Positions 17,213-26,415 are shown, counted from the stretch's first letter. The stretch: DNA of 64,000 bases from Streptomyces sp. NA02950 (GCF_013364155.1 NZ_CP054916.1:7904001-7968000), one strand, 5' to 3'. The notes: generated by a model from the sequence alone, not told the origin. Numbers and translations are program-made.

Positions 17213-18859
17213 CTACGCGATGACGTCGGTCTTCAGCTCTCCGTCCGCGTACTGCCTGCGCAGGGTCTTCTTGTCGAACTTGCCGACCGAGGTCTTCGGC
17301 ACCTCGTGTACCAGCGCCCAGCGCTCCGGGAGCTGCCATGCCGCGACCTTCCCGGCCAGGAAGCCGCGCAGCTCCGTATAGGCCACCGTGCGGCCGTCCC
17401 GGAGCACCACCGTGGCCAGGGGGCGCTCTCCCCACTTGTCGTCCGGGACGCCGACGACGCATGCCTCGGCCACGTCCGGATGGGCCATGAGGTGGTTCTC
17501 GAGCTCGACGGAGGAGATCCACTCCCCGCCGGACTTGATCACGTCCTTGGCCCGGTCGGTGAGCGTGAGGAAGCCGTCGGCGCTGATCATTCCCACGTCA
17601 CCGGTGCGCAGCCAGCCGTCGTGGAACTTCTCGGGGTCGTTGTCGAGGTAGTACGAGCCGGTGATCCACGGGCCGCGCACCTCCAGTTCGCCCACGCTCT
17701 TGCCGTCCCAGGGCAGAACGGCCCCGTCCTGGCCGATGAGCCGCGCCTCCACCGGTGCCGGGAAGCGGCCCTGGCTGAGCCGGTAGCGCCAGGCGTCCTC
17801 GCCCTCGGCGCCCTCGGGCGGACGGGCGAGGGTGCCCAGCGGCGACATCTCGGTCATGCCCCAGACGTGCAGCAGCCGGATCCCCAAGCTGTCCTCGAAG
17901 GTCCGCATCAGGGAGGGCGGACAGGAGGAGCCGCCCACGACGGCCTCCTGGAGGCTGGAGACATCGGCCTCGGGGTGCTCCAGGACATGGTTGGCCAGGC
18001 CCTGCCACACGGTGGGCACACCGCATCCCTTGGTGGGTCGGGAGGCGGCGATGAACCCGGCGAGCGGCGCGGGGGCCAGGAACCTGTCGGGCATGGCGAG
18101 CGAGGCTCCGGTCAGGAACGCCGCGTACGGCAGGCCCCAGGCCTGGGCGTGGAACTGCGGGACGATGACGAGCAGCCGGTCCCGGGCGGAGATGTCCATG
18201 ACGTCGGGCAGGCTGATGCCCAGTGAGTGCAGGTACAGCGAGCGGTGGCTGTAGACGACCCCCTTGGGGTTGCCCGTGGTGCCGGAGGTGTAGCACATCC
18301 CCGCTGCCTGGTTCTCGTCCAGGTCGGGCCAGTCGTAGCTGTCCGGCCGGTTCTCCAGCAGCCGTCCGTAGTCATGGACGTGCGCCGGGCCGTCGGGCAG
18401 GGCCGAAGCCGGTGCCTCTCCGCTGACGATGATGTGCCGCACCGTGGGCATATCGGGCACCAGCGCGGCGAAGGCCTTCAGCAGGGAGCCGTCGACGATG
18501 ACGACGGTGTCCTCGGCGTGGTGGGCGATGTAGGTGAGCTGTTCCGGGAAGAGGCGGATGTTCAGGGGGTGGATCACGGCGCCCATGGCGGGCACGGCGA
18601 GATACGCCTCCAGGTGCTCCTGGTTGTTCCACATGAACGTGGCGACCCGGTCGCCCGGCCGCACGCCGAGGTCGGTCAGTGCGTGCGCCAGCCTGGCGGC
18701 GTTGCGGCCGACGCGGGCGAAGGACGCACTCCTGGTGCCGTCGTCGGTGGCAGTGATCACTTCGCTGTCACTGTGCAGGCGCGCGCCGTTCTCCAGCAGC
18801 CTGCGGACCAGCAGCTGCGTGTTCTGCATGGTGCTGGGAACAAGGGGACGGCTGGACAT
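17213..18859 (-). CDS. Acyl-CoA ligase (medium/long-chain type)
   Basis: A 548-residue adenylate-forming enzyme. P-loop YTSGTTGNPKGVVYSHRS, PQFHAQAWGLPY, VWGMTEMSPLG, GWLRTGDVGMI, DVIKSGGEWISSVELE and the catalytic Lys in TSVGKFDKKTLR are all present. The GGEWISSVELE variant is typical of the medium-chain FadD/AlkK branch. I place the start at ATG 18859, with AAAGGA upstream; ATG 18871 overlaps that Shine-Dalgarno sequence. It is the first gene of the operon with the DUF485 protein and symporter, suggesting uptake coupled to activation. It is divergent from the two-component pair. Confidence 0.9.
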   Translation of the reverse strand: MSSRPLVPSTMQNTQLLVRRLLENGARLHSDSEVITATDDGTRSASFARVGRNAARLAHALTDLGVRPGDRVATFMWNNQEHLEAYLAVPAMGAVIHPLNIRLFPEQLTYIAHHAEDTVVIVDGSLLKAFAALVPDMPTVRHIIVSGEAPASALPDGPAHVHDYGRLLENRPDSYDWPDLDENQAAGMCYTSGTTGNPKGVVYSHRSLYLHSLGISLPDVMDISARDRLLVIVPQFHAQAWGLPYAAFLTGASLAMPDRFLAPAPLAGFIAASRPTKGCGVPTVWQGLANHVLEHPEADVSSLQEAVVGGSSCPPSLMRTFEDSLGIRLLHVWGMTEMSPLGTLARPPEGAEGEDAWRYRLSQGRFPAPVEARLIGQDGAVLPWDGKSVGELEVRGPWITGSYYLDNDPEKFHDGWLRTGDVGMISADGFLTLTDRAKDVIKSGGEWISSVELENHLMAHPDVAEACVVGVPDDKWGERPLATVVLRDGRTVAYTELRGFLAGKVAAWQLPERWALVHEVPKTSVGKFDKKTLRRQYADGELKTDVIA

Positions 18860-19117
18860 CTCCAAGGTCATCCTTTGCGTCGGGGCAACGGCTCAGGTGT
18901 GAGGGGTGCCGGGCGCGCGGTGGGGGACGGCGGCGGAGGAGCCGGCGGGCCTCGTGGCGTGATCTTGGGGGCAGCCGGTGCGCATGGGTAGCTCCAGGGG
19001 GAGGTGCCACTTCGGAGGTCTCCATTCGGAGATGGTCCCGGCCGCGGCGGCAGGTCAGGATGCAAGGCAGTAATGTGCGTGGCCGCCGCTGGTCCGCTCC
19101 CCGGGAGGCGACCTACC

Positions 19118-20263
19118 ATGACGGACGTGGCAGACAAGAGACAGAACGAGCCAATGCCCGACGTTCTGCTCGAGCTCACCGAGGGATACGGCGAGATCCT
19201 TGCCATGCTCGACCAGTCCATCGCGATGCGCCGGATCGTGGACGAGGTGCCTGAACTCAGCGGGGTGGACGTGGCCTGGCTGGGCGAGCCGGACGGCGGG
19301 GACCGCATCGTGCTCGGCCACACGGTCAACGCGCGGACACCCGCTGTGAACGGTCTGGTCGTACCCCACGGATGCGGGCTCGGGGGGCAGGTACTCCTCC
19401 GGCGCCGCCCGCTGTGGGTCAGTGACTACCGCCGTTCCGACACCATTACGCACGACTTCAACGCCCAGGCCGAGACGGAGGGCCTGGGAGCGATGATCGC
19501 GGTGCCCGTGCTCCACGAGGGCCGGCTGCTGAGTGTCCTCTACGGCTCGAACCGCGAGACCTCCGCGCTCGGCGACCGCACCACCCAGGCCCTGGAACAG
19601 GCGGCGAGCCGGGCGGCGACCGCCGCCGTGACGGCGGAGCGCGCCCGCCACGCCGCCGAGATCGCCGTGCACGAGGAGCGGCGCCGGATCGCGCTGGAGC
19701 TCCACGACACGGTGGGAGCCATGCTGTTCTCCATCGGGGCGGGCATCCGCACCCTGGCCGACGAGCTGCCGGACGGGGACAGCGCGCACACCCGCCTCAA
19801 CGACCTCAAGGAGCAGGCCACCCAGGCCGCCGCCGCGCTGCGCGTATCGCTGCACGCGCTCAGCGCGCCACCGGAGCAGGTGGCCCTCGGCGTCGCGCTG
19901 CGCGGCGACTGCCGGGCGTTCCAGGAACGCACCGGGATCATCGCCCGATTCATCACCGTCACCGAGGTGCCCAGCCTTTCCCCGGCCCATATCAAGGCGT
20001 TCAAGGACGTGACGCGGGAGGCGCTGCTGAACGTCGAGAAGCACGCACGGGCCCGCTCCGTCGTGGTGAGCGCCTTCACCTTGTCCGGGGGCGTGTGCGT
20101 GACCGTCGCCGATGACGGCGTCGGCCCGCCGCCGGCGTATGGGTTCTCGGGCGGCCTCGGCCTGTCCGCCATGTCCGAGCGCCTGGGACGGCTGGGCGGC
20201 GAGGTCCATGTGCTCCGCAACGAGGACGGCGGCGTCAGCGTGCAGGCGTGGATTCCGGCATGA
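19118..20263 (+). CDS. GAF-domain sensor histidine kinase (soluble)
   Basis: A 381-residue kinase without membrane segments. Residues about 15-180 form a GAF-like sensor (HGCGLGGQVLLRRRPLWVSD, GAMIAVPVLHEGRLLSVLYG). They are followed by a HisKA_3 helix with the phospho-acceptor His about 196 in RRIALELHDTVGAMLFSIG, and an HATPase domain (REALLNVEKHARA, VADDGVGPPP, GGLGLSAMSERL). It senses an intracellular or diffusible signal, unknown. ATG 19118 has GGGAGG at 19103-19108. It overlaps the response regulator gene. Confidence 0.9.
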   Translation: MTDVADKRQNEPMPDVLLELTEGYGEILAMLDQSIAMRRIVDEVPELSGVDVAWLGEPDGGDRIVLGHTVNARTPAVNGLVVPHGCGLGGQVLLRRRPLWVSDYRRSDTITHDFNAQAETEGLGAMIAVPVLHEGRLLSVLYGSNRETSALGDRTTQALEQAASRAATAAVTAERARHAAEIAVHEERRRIALELHDTVGAMLFSIGAGIRTLADELPDGDSAHTRLNDLKEQATQAAAALRVSLHALSAPPEQVALGVALRGDCRAFQERTGIIARFITVTEVPSLSPAHIKAFKDVTREALLNVEKHARARSVVVSAFTLSGGVCVTVADDGVGPPPAYGFSGGLGLSAMSERLGRLGGEVHVLRNEDGGVSVQAWIPA

Positions 20264-20892
20264 GCGAACCGACCGTACGCGTCCTGGTCGTGGACGACCA
20301 CCCGATCGTCCGGGACGGCGTCGCACTGGCGCTGGGGAACACCTCCTGGATCACCGTGTCCGGATACGCCAGCTCCGGCCGGGCCGCGATCAGCGAGGTC
20401 GAACGGCTGAAGCCGGATGTCGTCCTGCTCGATCTGCGGCTGCCCGACATGCTCGCCCCCGAGGTGATCCGGGGGATGCGGACGCATGTGCCCGGCGTCA
20501 AAGTGGTGATCTTCACTGCCTTCCCCGACCACGCGGCCTTGCAGGAGGCGCTCGACGCCGGAGCGCATGCCGTCGTCGTCAAGGACGCGGACCGGTCCGA
20601 TCTGGTGGACGTCGTCCGCCGTGTCCACGCCGGGGAACGGGTGGTCCGCACCAGCCCGGAAGATCTCCTCAATGCGCTGCTGACCAAACGGCTGAAGGAC
20701 AGCGGCCTGACCCGGCGCGAGTACGAGATCCTGCGCCGGGTGGCGATGGGCGAGACCAATCCGGAGATCGCCGACGTCCTGGGGCTGACCCGGAACACCG
20801 TCAAGACGTATCTCCAGCGGACGCTGGAGAAGCTGGGCGCACGCAACCGCGTCGAGGCTCTCGCCCGCGCCAGTGAGCGCGGCATCCTCTAG
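20260..20892 (+). CDS. LuxR/NarL-family response regulator
   Basis: A 210-residue regulator. The receiver has VVDDHPIVRDG and the phosphorylation site Asp58 in VVLLDLRLPD. The C-terminal helix-turn-helix is LTRREYEILRRVAMGETN then NTVKTYLQRTLEKLGARNR. ATG 20260 overlaps the kinase stop, marking the two as one cognate pair. Position beside the divergent ligase-symporter operon suggests it may control acyl-CoA genes. The 104-bp gap after the stop has CTAGGGCCCT repeats and a weak hairpin, no clear terminator. Confidence 0.92.
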   Translation: MSEPTVRVLVVDDHPIVRDGVALALGNTSWITVSGYASSGRAAISEVERLKPDVVLLDLRLPDMLAPEVIRGMRTHVPGVKVVIFTAFPDHAALQEALDAGAHAVVVKDADRSDLVDVVRRVHAGERVVRTSPEDLLNALLTKRLKDSGLTRREYEILRRVAMGETNPEIADVLGLTRNTVKTYLQRTLEKLGARNRVEALARASERGIL

Positions 20893-20996
20893 GGCCCTCT
20901 AGGGCCCGCTTCAAAGGGGCCGCCGCTCCCGACGCCTGGCACGGCACCACCTCGCCGCGTTGTCGCCACTCGCACCGTCCGCGCACCGGGCGGCGG

Positions 20997-21950
20997 TCAC
21001 GCCACCGGGGCGCTCCACTCCCACAGCTCGTCCTCGTCGGTGCGCAGTGCCCGGAGCCCCTGGTCACGGGAGAGCACGCCCTCGTCCCGGTCCGCCCACA
21101 GCAGCTTGGTGCGCCAGTGCAGGCCGGCCTCCTCGGTGATGCCCATCGCGCCGTGCAACTGGTGTGCCGCGGCGGCGATTTCGGTGGCGGAGCGGGACGC
21201 CACCTCGCGGGCCGTCAGGAGCGCGAAGTCCCGTGCCCGCGCGTTCGGCCGGCCCAGGCGGCGGCGCGCTTCGTGCACGGCCGTCTCCAGCTGGCGCAGG
21301 GCGAGGTCGAGCTCACCGGTGAGGGTCCGCACGGCGGGAATCCTGATGAGCGGGCGGCCGAACTGGACGCGCTCGGTGACATGGCGGCGGGCCTGCGCGG
21401 CCGCTCCCTGGGCTGCCCCCAGGATCTCCTGGAGCAGGAGGAGTTCGGCGAGGAGCACCACGGGGCGGCGCCCGCGGTATCCGTTGTCGAACGAAAGAAC
21501 GCACGGGCGGCCCGCGAGGTCCGTCACCCCGGCCGTCCGTCCGCCGACGGCGGGCGTCCGTACGGCGCCGTCCGCGCTGATCAGTACGTCCGCGGCCGGA
21601 TGCCATACGCCGTATGCCGTGGGGTGCACGGCGATCACGTCCGCGGGCAGTTCCTCCGTGGCCGCGTACCGGGACACCAGTGTCTGCCTCAGCGGCAGTG
21701 CGAACCCGGACCGCGCCAATGCCTGGACGGCGCCGCAGGCCGCGTCCAGTAGATCCCGGCACTCGGGTGATCCGAGGTCCTCGGCACCGTCCAGGATCCC
21801 GGTCCAGCCCAGCTCGACCGCCTGCCGCCAGTGGGCCTGGAACGCGTCGGTCGCGCGGAGGTCCTCGCCCGCCCGCGGGCGGGCCCAGGCCTCGGTGACC
21901 TCGGTCACCGAGGCCTCGAGGGAGGTGTCGAACTCGTCAAGGGGACTCAT
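20997..21950 (-). CDS. Acyl-CoA dehydrogenase family protein, short subunit
   Basis: 317 residues, shorter than a full acyl-CoA dehydrogenase (about 380). The N-terminal part is degenerate and lacks a clear TEP motif. The C-terminal domain is intact: VQFGRPLIRIPAVRTLTGEL and HQLHGAMGITEEAGLHWRTK. Such short proteins pair with a second dehydrogenase to form heteromeric enzymes in actinobacterial sterol and side-chain catabolism (known for FadE pairs). It overlaps the stop of the 359-residue gene at 21950 by one base (TGATG), which supports a complex. Confidence 0.85.
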   Translation of the reverse strand: MSPLDEFDTSLEASVTEVTEAWARPRAGEDLRATDAFQAHWRQAVELGWTGILDGAEDLGSPECRDLLDAACGAVQALARSGFALPLRQTLVSRYAATEELPADVIAVHPTAYGVWHPAADVLISADGAVRTPAVGGRTAGVTDLAGRPCVLSFDNGYRGRRPVVLLAELLLLQEILGAAQGAAAQARRHVTERVQFGRPLIRIPAVRTLTGELDLALRQLETAVHEARRRLGRPNARARDFALLTAREVASRSATEIAAAAHQLHGAMGITEEAGLHWRTKLLWADRDEGVLSRDQGLRALRTDEDELWEWSAPVA

Positions 21951-23029
21951 CACTTCCGGCCCTTCGCGATGACGGACAGCATGACCTGCGCGGCTCCGCC
22001 CCTCAGCCCGAAGGCCGGGGACGCGGTGACGGCCTGGTCGTACAGTGCGCGTACGGACCTGTCGGCGTGCGGGAGCAGCGGACGCGCCCACTCGATGACG
22101 TCCCGCTCGAAGCTGTTGCCCAGGTACTTGCTCATCGCCGCCCGTGCCACCGGGGTGTGCCCGGCGTCCATGGCGAGGGCGGTCTCCAGCGCCCAGCGGC
22201 GCAGGATCGTCAACCGCCCGGCCAGCGCGCGGAGTTCACCCAGAGCGATGTCATCGGCGATGCCCGCACGCACCACGGCGGCCAGCAGCGGGTAGGTGGA
22301 CAGATACCGCTCGGGGCCGCCGCGTTCGAACGACAGCTGGCCGACGACCTGCTGCCAGCCGGCGCCGATCCTGCCGATGACCCGATGGCCGGGGACGTGG
22401 ACGTCCTCGAGCACCGTTTCGTTGAAGTGGTGCTCGCCGCGCAGATCGAGGATCGGGGAGAGGGTGATGCCGGGGCTGTCCATGTCGAGGACGAACTCGG
22501 TGAGCCCCGCGTGCTTGTCCTCCTCCTTGGAGGTGCGGGCCAGCAGATAGAGGTGGGTGGCGCGGTGGGCGCCGCTCGTCCAGATCTTGCGGCCGTTGAC
22601 GCGCCACCCGTCGCCCTCGCGCACGGCGGTGGTGCGTACCGCGGCCAGATCGGACCCGGCGTCCGGCTCGCTCATACCGAGCGCGAAGCGGTATTCGGCG
22701 CGAGCGAGCCCCGGGCAGAACTCCTCCTGGAGTTCGCGGGTGCCGTGCCGCAGCAGGCTGGGGCCGAGCTGCCGCTCCCCGACCCAGTGGGCGGTCACCG
22801 GGGCACCGGCGCGCAGCAGTTCCTCGCTCACGGCGAGGCGGTCGACGTTGCTGCCCTCCGCGCCGCCGAACTCCTTCGGCCAGGTCACGGCGAGCAGGCC
22901 GCGTCGCCCCAGCTCCTGGCTGAACGCGGGGTCGTAGCCGCTCATCCACGCATCGCAGCGCGGTGTGAAGTCCCACTCGGCGAGGAGTTCACGTACCCGG
23001 CGGCGCAGCTCGCCGGAGGTGCCGGTCAC
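21950..23029 (-). CDS. Acyl-CoA dehydrogenase, larger subunit of a heteromeric pair
   Basis: 359 residues. FAD/substrate motifs are FALGMSEPDAGSDLAAVRT and VNGRKIWTSGAH, with ITLSPILDLRGEHHFNETVL in the middle domain; the C-terminal helices are present but lack the usual QxxGGxG motif, which the partner supplies. This complementarity suggests the two products form one enzyme. GTG 23029 has GGGAGGTGA upstream. It is transcribed after the enoyl-CoA hydratase with a 7-bp gap. Substrate unknown; a bulky ring or side-chain acyl-CoA is plausible. Confidence 0.87.
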   Translation of the reverse strand: MTGTSGELRRRVRELLAEWDFTPRCDAWMSGYDPAFSQELGRRGLLAVTWPKEFGGAEGSNVDRLAVSEELLRAGAPVTAHWVGERQLGPSLLRHGTRELQEEFCPGLARAEYRFALGMSEPDAGSDLAAVRTTAVREGDGWRVNGRKIWTSGAHRATHLYLLARTSKEEDKHAGLTEFVLDMDSPGITLSPILDLRGEHHFNETVLEDVHVPGHRVIGRIGAGWQQVVGQLSFERGGPERYLSTYPLLAAVVRAGIADDIALGELRALAGRLTILRRWALETALAMDAGHTPVARAAMSKYLGNSFERDVIEWARPLLPHADRSVRALYDQAVTASPAFGLRGGAAQVMLSVIAKGRK

Positions 23030-23036
23030 GACGGGG

Positions 23037-23837
23037 TCACCTCCCCTCGAAGCGCGGGGCGCGCTTGGCCCTGAAGGCCGCCATGGCCTCGGCGGAGTCC
23101 GCGGTCGACTGCACCACGGCCTGGTGGGAGGCGATGAGGTCCAGGGAGGTCCGCAGGTCGGCGTGTTCCCCGGCGCGTACCGCCCGCTTGATCAGCTGCA
23201 CGGCGACGGGCGGCTGGGCGGCGAGCGTCGCCGCGAACTCCGCAAGCCGGGCGCGGAGCTCACCGGCCGGATGCACCTCGTCGACCAGACCCCAGTCCAG
23301 GGCGCGGTCGGCGTCGACGAACTCGCCGGTCCACAGCAGCCGCAGCGCCTTCGAACGGCCGATGACGCGCGGCAGATAGTGGCAGCCGCCGTCGCCCGGC
23401 ACCAGGCCGACGCGGACATACCCCTCGGACAGCCGGACGGTGTCCGAGGCGATGCGGTAGTCACACATCAGCGCCATGTCCATCCCCGCCCCGACGGCGA
23501 CGCCGTTTACCCCGGCGATCAGCGGCTTGGTCAGGTCTTCGGCCGCCCGTGCGACGGGGTGCACTTCGTCGGTCATCAGACGGCGGTTGTCCAGCGGGGT
23601 GGCCTCGGTACGGCGGCCGATCGGCCCGGTCAGATCGGCGCCCGAGCAGAACGCGTCCCCGTTGCCGGTGAGAACCACGACGCGTACCGCATCGTCCTGC
23701 TCGAACCTCCGGTACGCATCTGCCCAGTGGCGCAGCATCTCGCCGGTGAACGCGTTCTTGCGCTCGGGACGGTCGAGCACGATCCAGCCGATGTCATCCT
23801 GGGCGTACACCCTGAGTCCGGTGTCAGCGTCGGTCAT
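23037..23837 (-). CDS. Enoyl-CoA hydratase/isomerase family protein
   Basis: A 266-residue crotonase. GNGDAFCSGADLTG and GVNGVAVGAGMDMALMCDYR form the oxyanion hole, and VGLVPGDGGCHYLPRVIG is the active-site loop with an Asp. It probably hydrates the product of the paired dehydrogenases encoded just downstream. ATG 23837 is preceded by AAGGAG at a good distance. It lies 70 bp after the CoA-transferase gene in the same direction and likely in one operon of four genes controlled by the divergent LysR gene. Confidence 0.9.
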   Translation of the reverse strand: MTDADTGLRVYAQDDIGWIVLDRPERKNAFTGEMLRHWADAYRRFEQDDAVRVVVLTGNGDAFCSGADLTGPIGRRTEATPLDNRRLMTDEVHPVARAAEDLTKPLIAGVNGVAVGAGMDMALMCDYRIASDTVRLSEGYVRVGLVPGDGGCHYLPRVIGRSKALRLLWTGEFVDADRALDWGLVDEVHPAGELRARLAEFAATLAAQPPVAVQLIKRAVRAGEHADLRTSLDLIASHQAVVQSTADSAEAMAAFRAKRAPRFEGR

Positions 23838-23907
23838 CCATGGCTCCTTACCAGGGGAGGGGTGAACGCCTGCGAAGGTGGCCCGGGCCACGCGGCCCAC
23901 CACCCGC

Positions 23908-25122
23908 TCAGGCGTCCGCGGTCGGCAGCGCCGGGTCGCAACCCACCTCGGCCAGCACCTCTTCGGTGTGTTCACCAGCCCGCGGGCAATGCCGCCGCAG
24001 ACCGCCGGGTGTCTTCGTGTAGCGCACCGGCGGCGAGACAAGCCGGTAGGCGCCTTCGGTGGGGTGCTCGACGGTGCGCAGCAGCCCGCCCTCCCGGGCG
24101 TACGCACTGCGGGTGGCCTCTTCGAAGCTGTACACGGGGTGGGCCGGGATGCTCACCTCGTCGCAGAAGCGCTGCCACTCGCCGGTGGTGAACTGCGGCG
24201 TCAGCTCCCGCATATGTGCGTAGAGGTCGTCGGCATGCTCGGCACGCCGGGCCATCGTGGTGAAGCGAGGGTCGGAGCTGAGTTCCGGGCGGCTCGCGTG
24301 AGTGAAGAAGTCACGCCAGTTGCGGTCGTTGTACGGCAGGATGCACATCCAGCCGTCGGCGGTGCGACATGCCTTGCGCTCCGCGCTGAGGACGCGTGGA
24401 TAGCCGAAACCGGGCTCCTCCGCGGGCTCCAGCGAGGCGCCTGTCAGATGCTCGACGAGGTTGAAGGCGAGCATCGTGTCAGCCATCGGGACCTCCACCC
24501 GCTGTCCGGCGCCGGTGCGGTCCCGATGGCGCAGCGCGGCCAGCACCGACTGCACCATCACCAGGCCGCAGAGCTTGTCCGCGAGCACGGTCGGCACGTA
24601 GTACGCCTCACCGCTCATCTGCTCGTTCAGCCACACCAGCCCGGAGGCGGCCTGGAGGATGTCGTCGTAGGCGGCGTTGTCCGCCAGCTGCGAATCGCTG
24701 CGGAAGCCCTGCGCGTTGACGTACACCAGCCGTGGGTTCTCCTCGGCCACGTCGTCGTACCACAGGCCGAGCCGGCGCAGGGACCGTGGGCGGACGTTGG
24801 TGATGAACGCGTCCGCGGTACGCAGCAGAGCGCGCAGCGCGCCGGGCCCGTGCGGGCTCTTGAGATCGAGTTCGATGCTGCGCTTGTTGCGGTGGAGATT
24901 GAGCGCGGCACCGCCCATGCCCGGGTTCCGCTGGGGCTGGAAATGGCGGGTCGGGTCCCCGCCGGGCCCCTCGACCTTGATGACATCGGCGCCGAGATCC
25001 CCCAGCTGCTGACCCGCGTACGGGCCCATGATCATGGTTGCGAGTTCGATGACCCGCAGTCCGGCCAGTGGCCCGTGCGGTGCCGTGTCGTCCCGTCGCC
25101 CGTCGGCATGCTCATGCGGCAT
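23908..25122 (-). CDS. CaiB/BaiF-family (class III) CoA-transferase
   Basis: 404 residues. N-terminal PLAGLRVIELATMIMGPYAG and LGADVIKVEGPGGDPTR are the family hallmark; the catalytic Asp is in AAYDDILQAASGL. It moves CoA from an acyl-CoA donor to a carboxylic acid. As first gene of the 25.1-21.0 kb operon it probably activates the substrate that the hydratase and dehydrogenases then degrade. ATG 25122 has CAGGAGG upstream; an upstream GTG at 25194 lies too close to the divergent LysR promoter to be likely. Confidence 0.9.
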   Translation of the reverse strand: MPHEHADGRRDDTAPHGPLAGLRVIELATMIMGPYAGQQLGDLGADVIKVEGPGGDPTRHFQPQRNPGMGGAALNLHRNKRSIELDLKSPHGPGALRALLRTADAFITNVRPRSLRRLGLWYDDVAEENPRLVYVNAQGFRSDSQLADNAAYDDILQAASGLVWLNEQMSGEAYYVPTVLADKLCGLVMVQSVLAALRHRDRTGAGQRVEVPMADTMLAFNLVEHLTGASLEPAEEPGFGYPRVLSAERKACRTADGWMCILPYNDRNWRDFFTHASRPELSSDPRFTTMARRAEHADDLYAHMRELTPQFTTGEWQRFCDEVSIPAHPVYSFEEATRSAYAREGGLLRTVEHPTEGAYRLVSPPVRYTKTPGGLRRHCPRAGEHTEEVLAEVGCDPALPTADA

Positions 25123-25204
25123 ACGTAGCGCCTCCTGCGTCCCTTCAGGAGCCCGGCTCCGGACAGTCCCGGCCGGACGTGTGCTGTGCACCATTCAACG
25201 CAGC

Positions 25205-25221
25205 GGCATTGAGTCATTGCC
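25205..25221. promoter_or_regulatory. Palindromic site in the LysR/CoA-transferase divergent region
   Basis: GGCATTGAGTCATTGCC is a 17-bp imperfect palindrome with outer GGCA/TGCC arms. It lies between the CoA-transferase start (25122) and the lysR ATG (25258). LysR proteins typically bind such a site to control the divergent operon and themselves. The match to the T-N11-A rule is loose. Confidence 0.45.
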
Positions 25222-25257
25222 AATACTTCTTCGGGGCGTATTCATATGGTTCTCCCT

Positions 25258-26166
25258 ATGGATCTGACACAGAGAGTCCTCGAACAGTTCGTCGTCCTGG
25301 CCGAGGAACGGCACTTCGGGCGGGCCGCCGAGCGGTTGTCGATGAGCCAGCCACCCCTCAGCCAGGCCGTCCAGCGGCTGGAACGGCGGCTGGGGGTGAC
25401 CCTGCTGGAGCGCAGCACCCGCACGGTCCGGCTCACCCCGGCCGGCGACGCCTTCGCCCATGACGCCCGGCATCTGCTGGAGGCGCAGAACGCCGCGGTC
25501 GAACGGGCGCGGCGGATCGCCCACGGCACCGAGGGCGAACTGCACCTCGGCTTCATCAGCGGTCTGGCCTACACGTTCCTCCCGGGCGTACTGCGCCTGT
25601 CGCGCGCACATCTGCCCGACCTCAGGATCCATCTGCACCAGCACTCGTCCGCCGAACTCGTCTCCAGGGTCCGGTCCGGAACCATCGACCTGGCCTTCGT
25701 CCGCGGACCCCTCGCGGACACCGACGCGCTCACGCTGCGCGCGATCGAGGGAGAGCGGCTCTGTGTGGCGCTGCCCGCGACCCACCCCCTCGCCGACCGC
25801 GAGCAGCTGCGCCTCGCCGACCTGGCCCACGAGGATGTCGCGCTGCCCTCCCTGACGGCTCTCGCGGGGCTGGCCGAGCAGGTGGTGACCGCCTGCCGCG
25901 CCGAGGGCTTCGCGCCACGCGACGCCGCGCGGGCGGACAGCCTCTCCGGTCTGCTCAGCCATGTCGCGGCGGGTCACTGCGTATGCCTGGTGCCGGAGCA
26001 GGTACGGAGCGGCGCGCTGCCCGGTGTCACCTTCCGCTCGCTCGCGGACACGGACACCTCGGGGCACCTGACCCTCAGCGTCCTCGCCGCGACGCGCGCG
26101 GGGCACGACGACCCCGCGGTGCGCCGGATCCTGGGCCTTCTCGCGGTGCGGAACCCGGAGGGCTGA
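25258..26166 (+). CDS. LysR-family transcriptional regulator
   Basis: A 302-residue LysR protein. The N-terminal winged helix reads LEQFVVLAEERHFGRAAERL then SMSQPPLSQAVQRLERRLG, and the effector domain follows (ELHLGFISGLAYTFLP). It probably activates the divergent CoA-transferase/ECH/ACAD operon in response to a substrate or intermediate. ATG 25258 lies 8 bases past TATGGT (25245-25250), so its mRNA may be leaderless; no Shine-Dalgarno sequence was seen. A small hairpin follows the stop. Confidence 0.92.
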   Translation: MDLTQRVLEQFVVLAEERHFGRAAERLSMSQPPLSQAVQRLERRLGVTLLERSTRTVRLTPAGDAFAHDARHLLEAQNAAVERARRIAHGTEGELHLGFISGLAYTFLPGVLRLSRAHLPDLRIHLHQHSSAELVSRVRSGTIDLAFVRGPLADTDALTLRAIEGERLCVALPATHPLADREQLRLADLAHEDVALPSLTALAGLAEQVVTACRAEGFAPRDAARADSLSGLLSHVAAGHCVCLVPEQVRSGALPGVTFRSLADTDTSGHLTLSVLAATRAGHDDPAVRRILGLLAVRNPEG

Positions 26167-26176
26167 CACCACCGGC

Positions 26177-26191
26177 CCCGGACCGTCCGGG
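26177..26191. terminator. Short hairpin after lysR
   Basis: CCCGGACCGTCCGGG can fold into a 6-bp G+C stem with a 3-base loop, 10 bp after the lysR stop. It is short and could be chance in G+C-rich DNA. Confidence 0.3.
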
Positions 26192-26415
26192 CATGTGATC
26201 CGCGGCACGGGCCTTGTCCTGCGCTGATTTCACGGCCACGATGGACCGGCCGCAGCCGCGGCCGGCGGGTGACCGCGCCCCACCATGACGCGACACCGCC
26301 AGGAGCGGCAGCGAGGGCAGCAGAGCACCGCTCCCCGTACAACGGGTCCGCGGTGGACGCCCCACCAGCGGCTCATCCGAAGCCGGGCAACGGCGGAAAC
26401 GGAGCCGAGCACACC

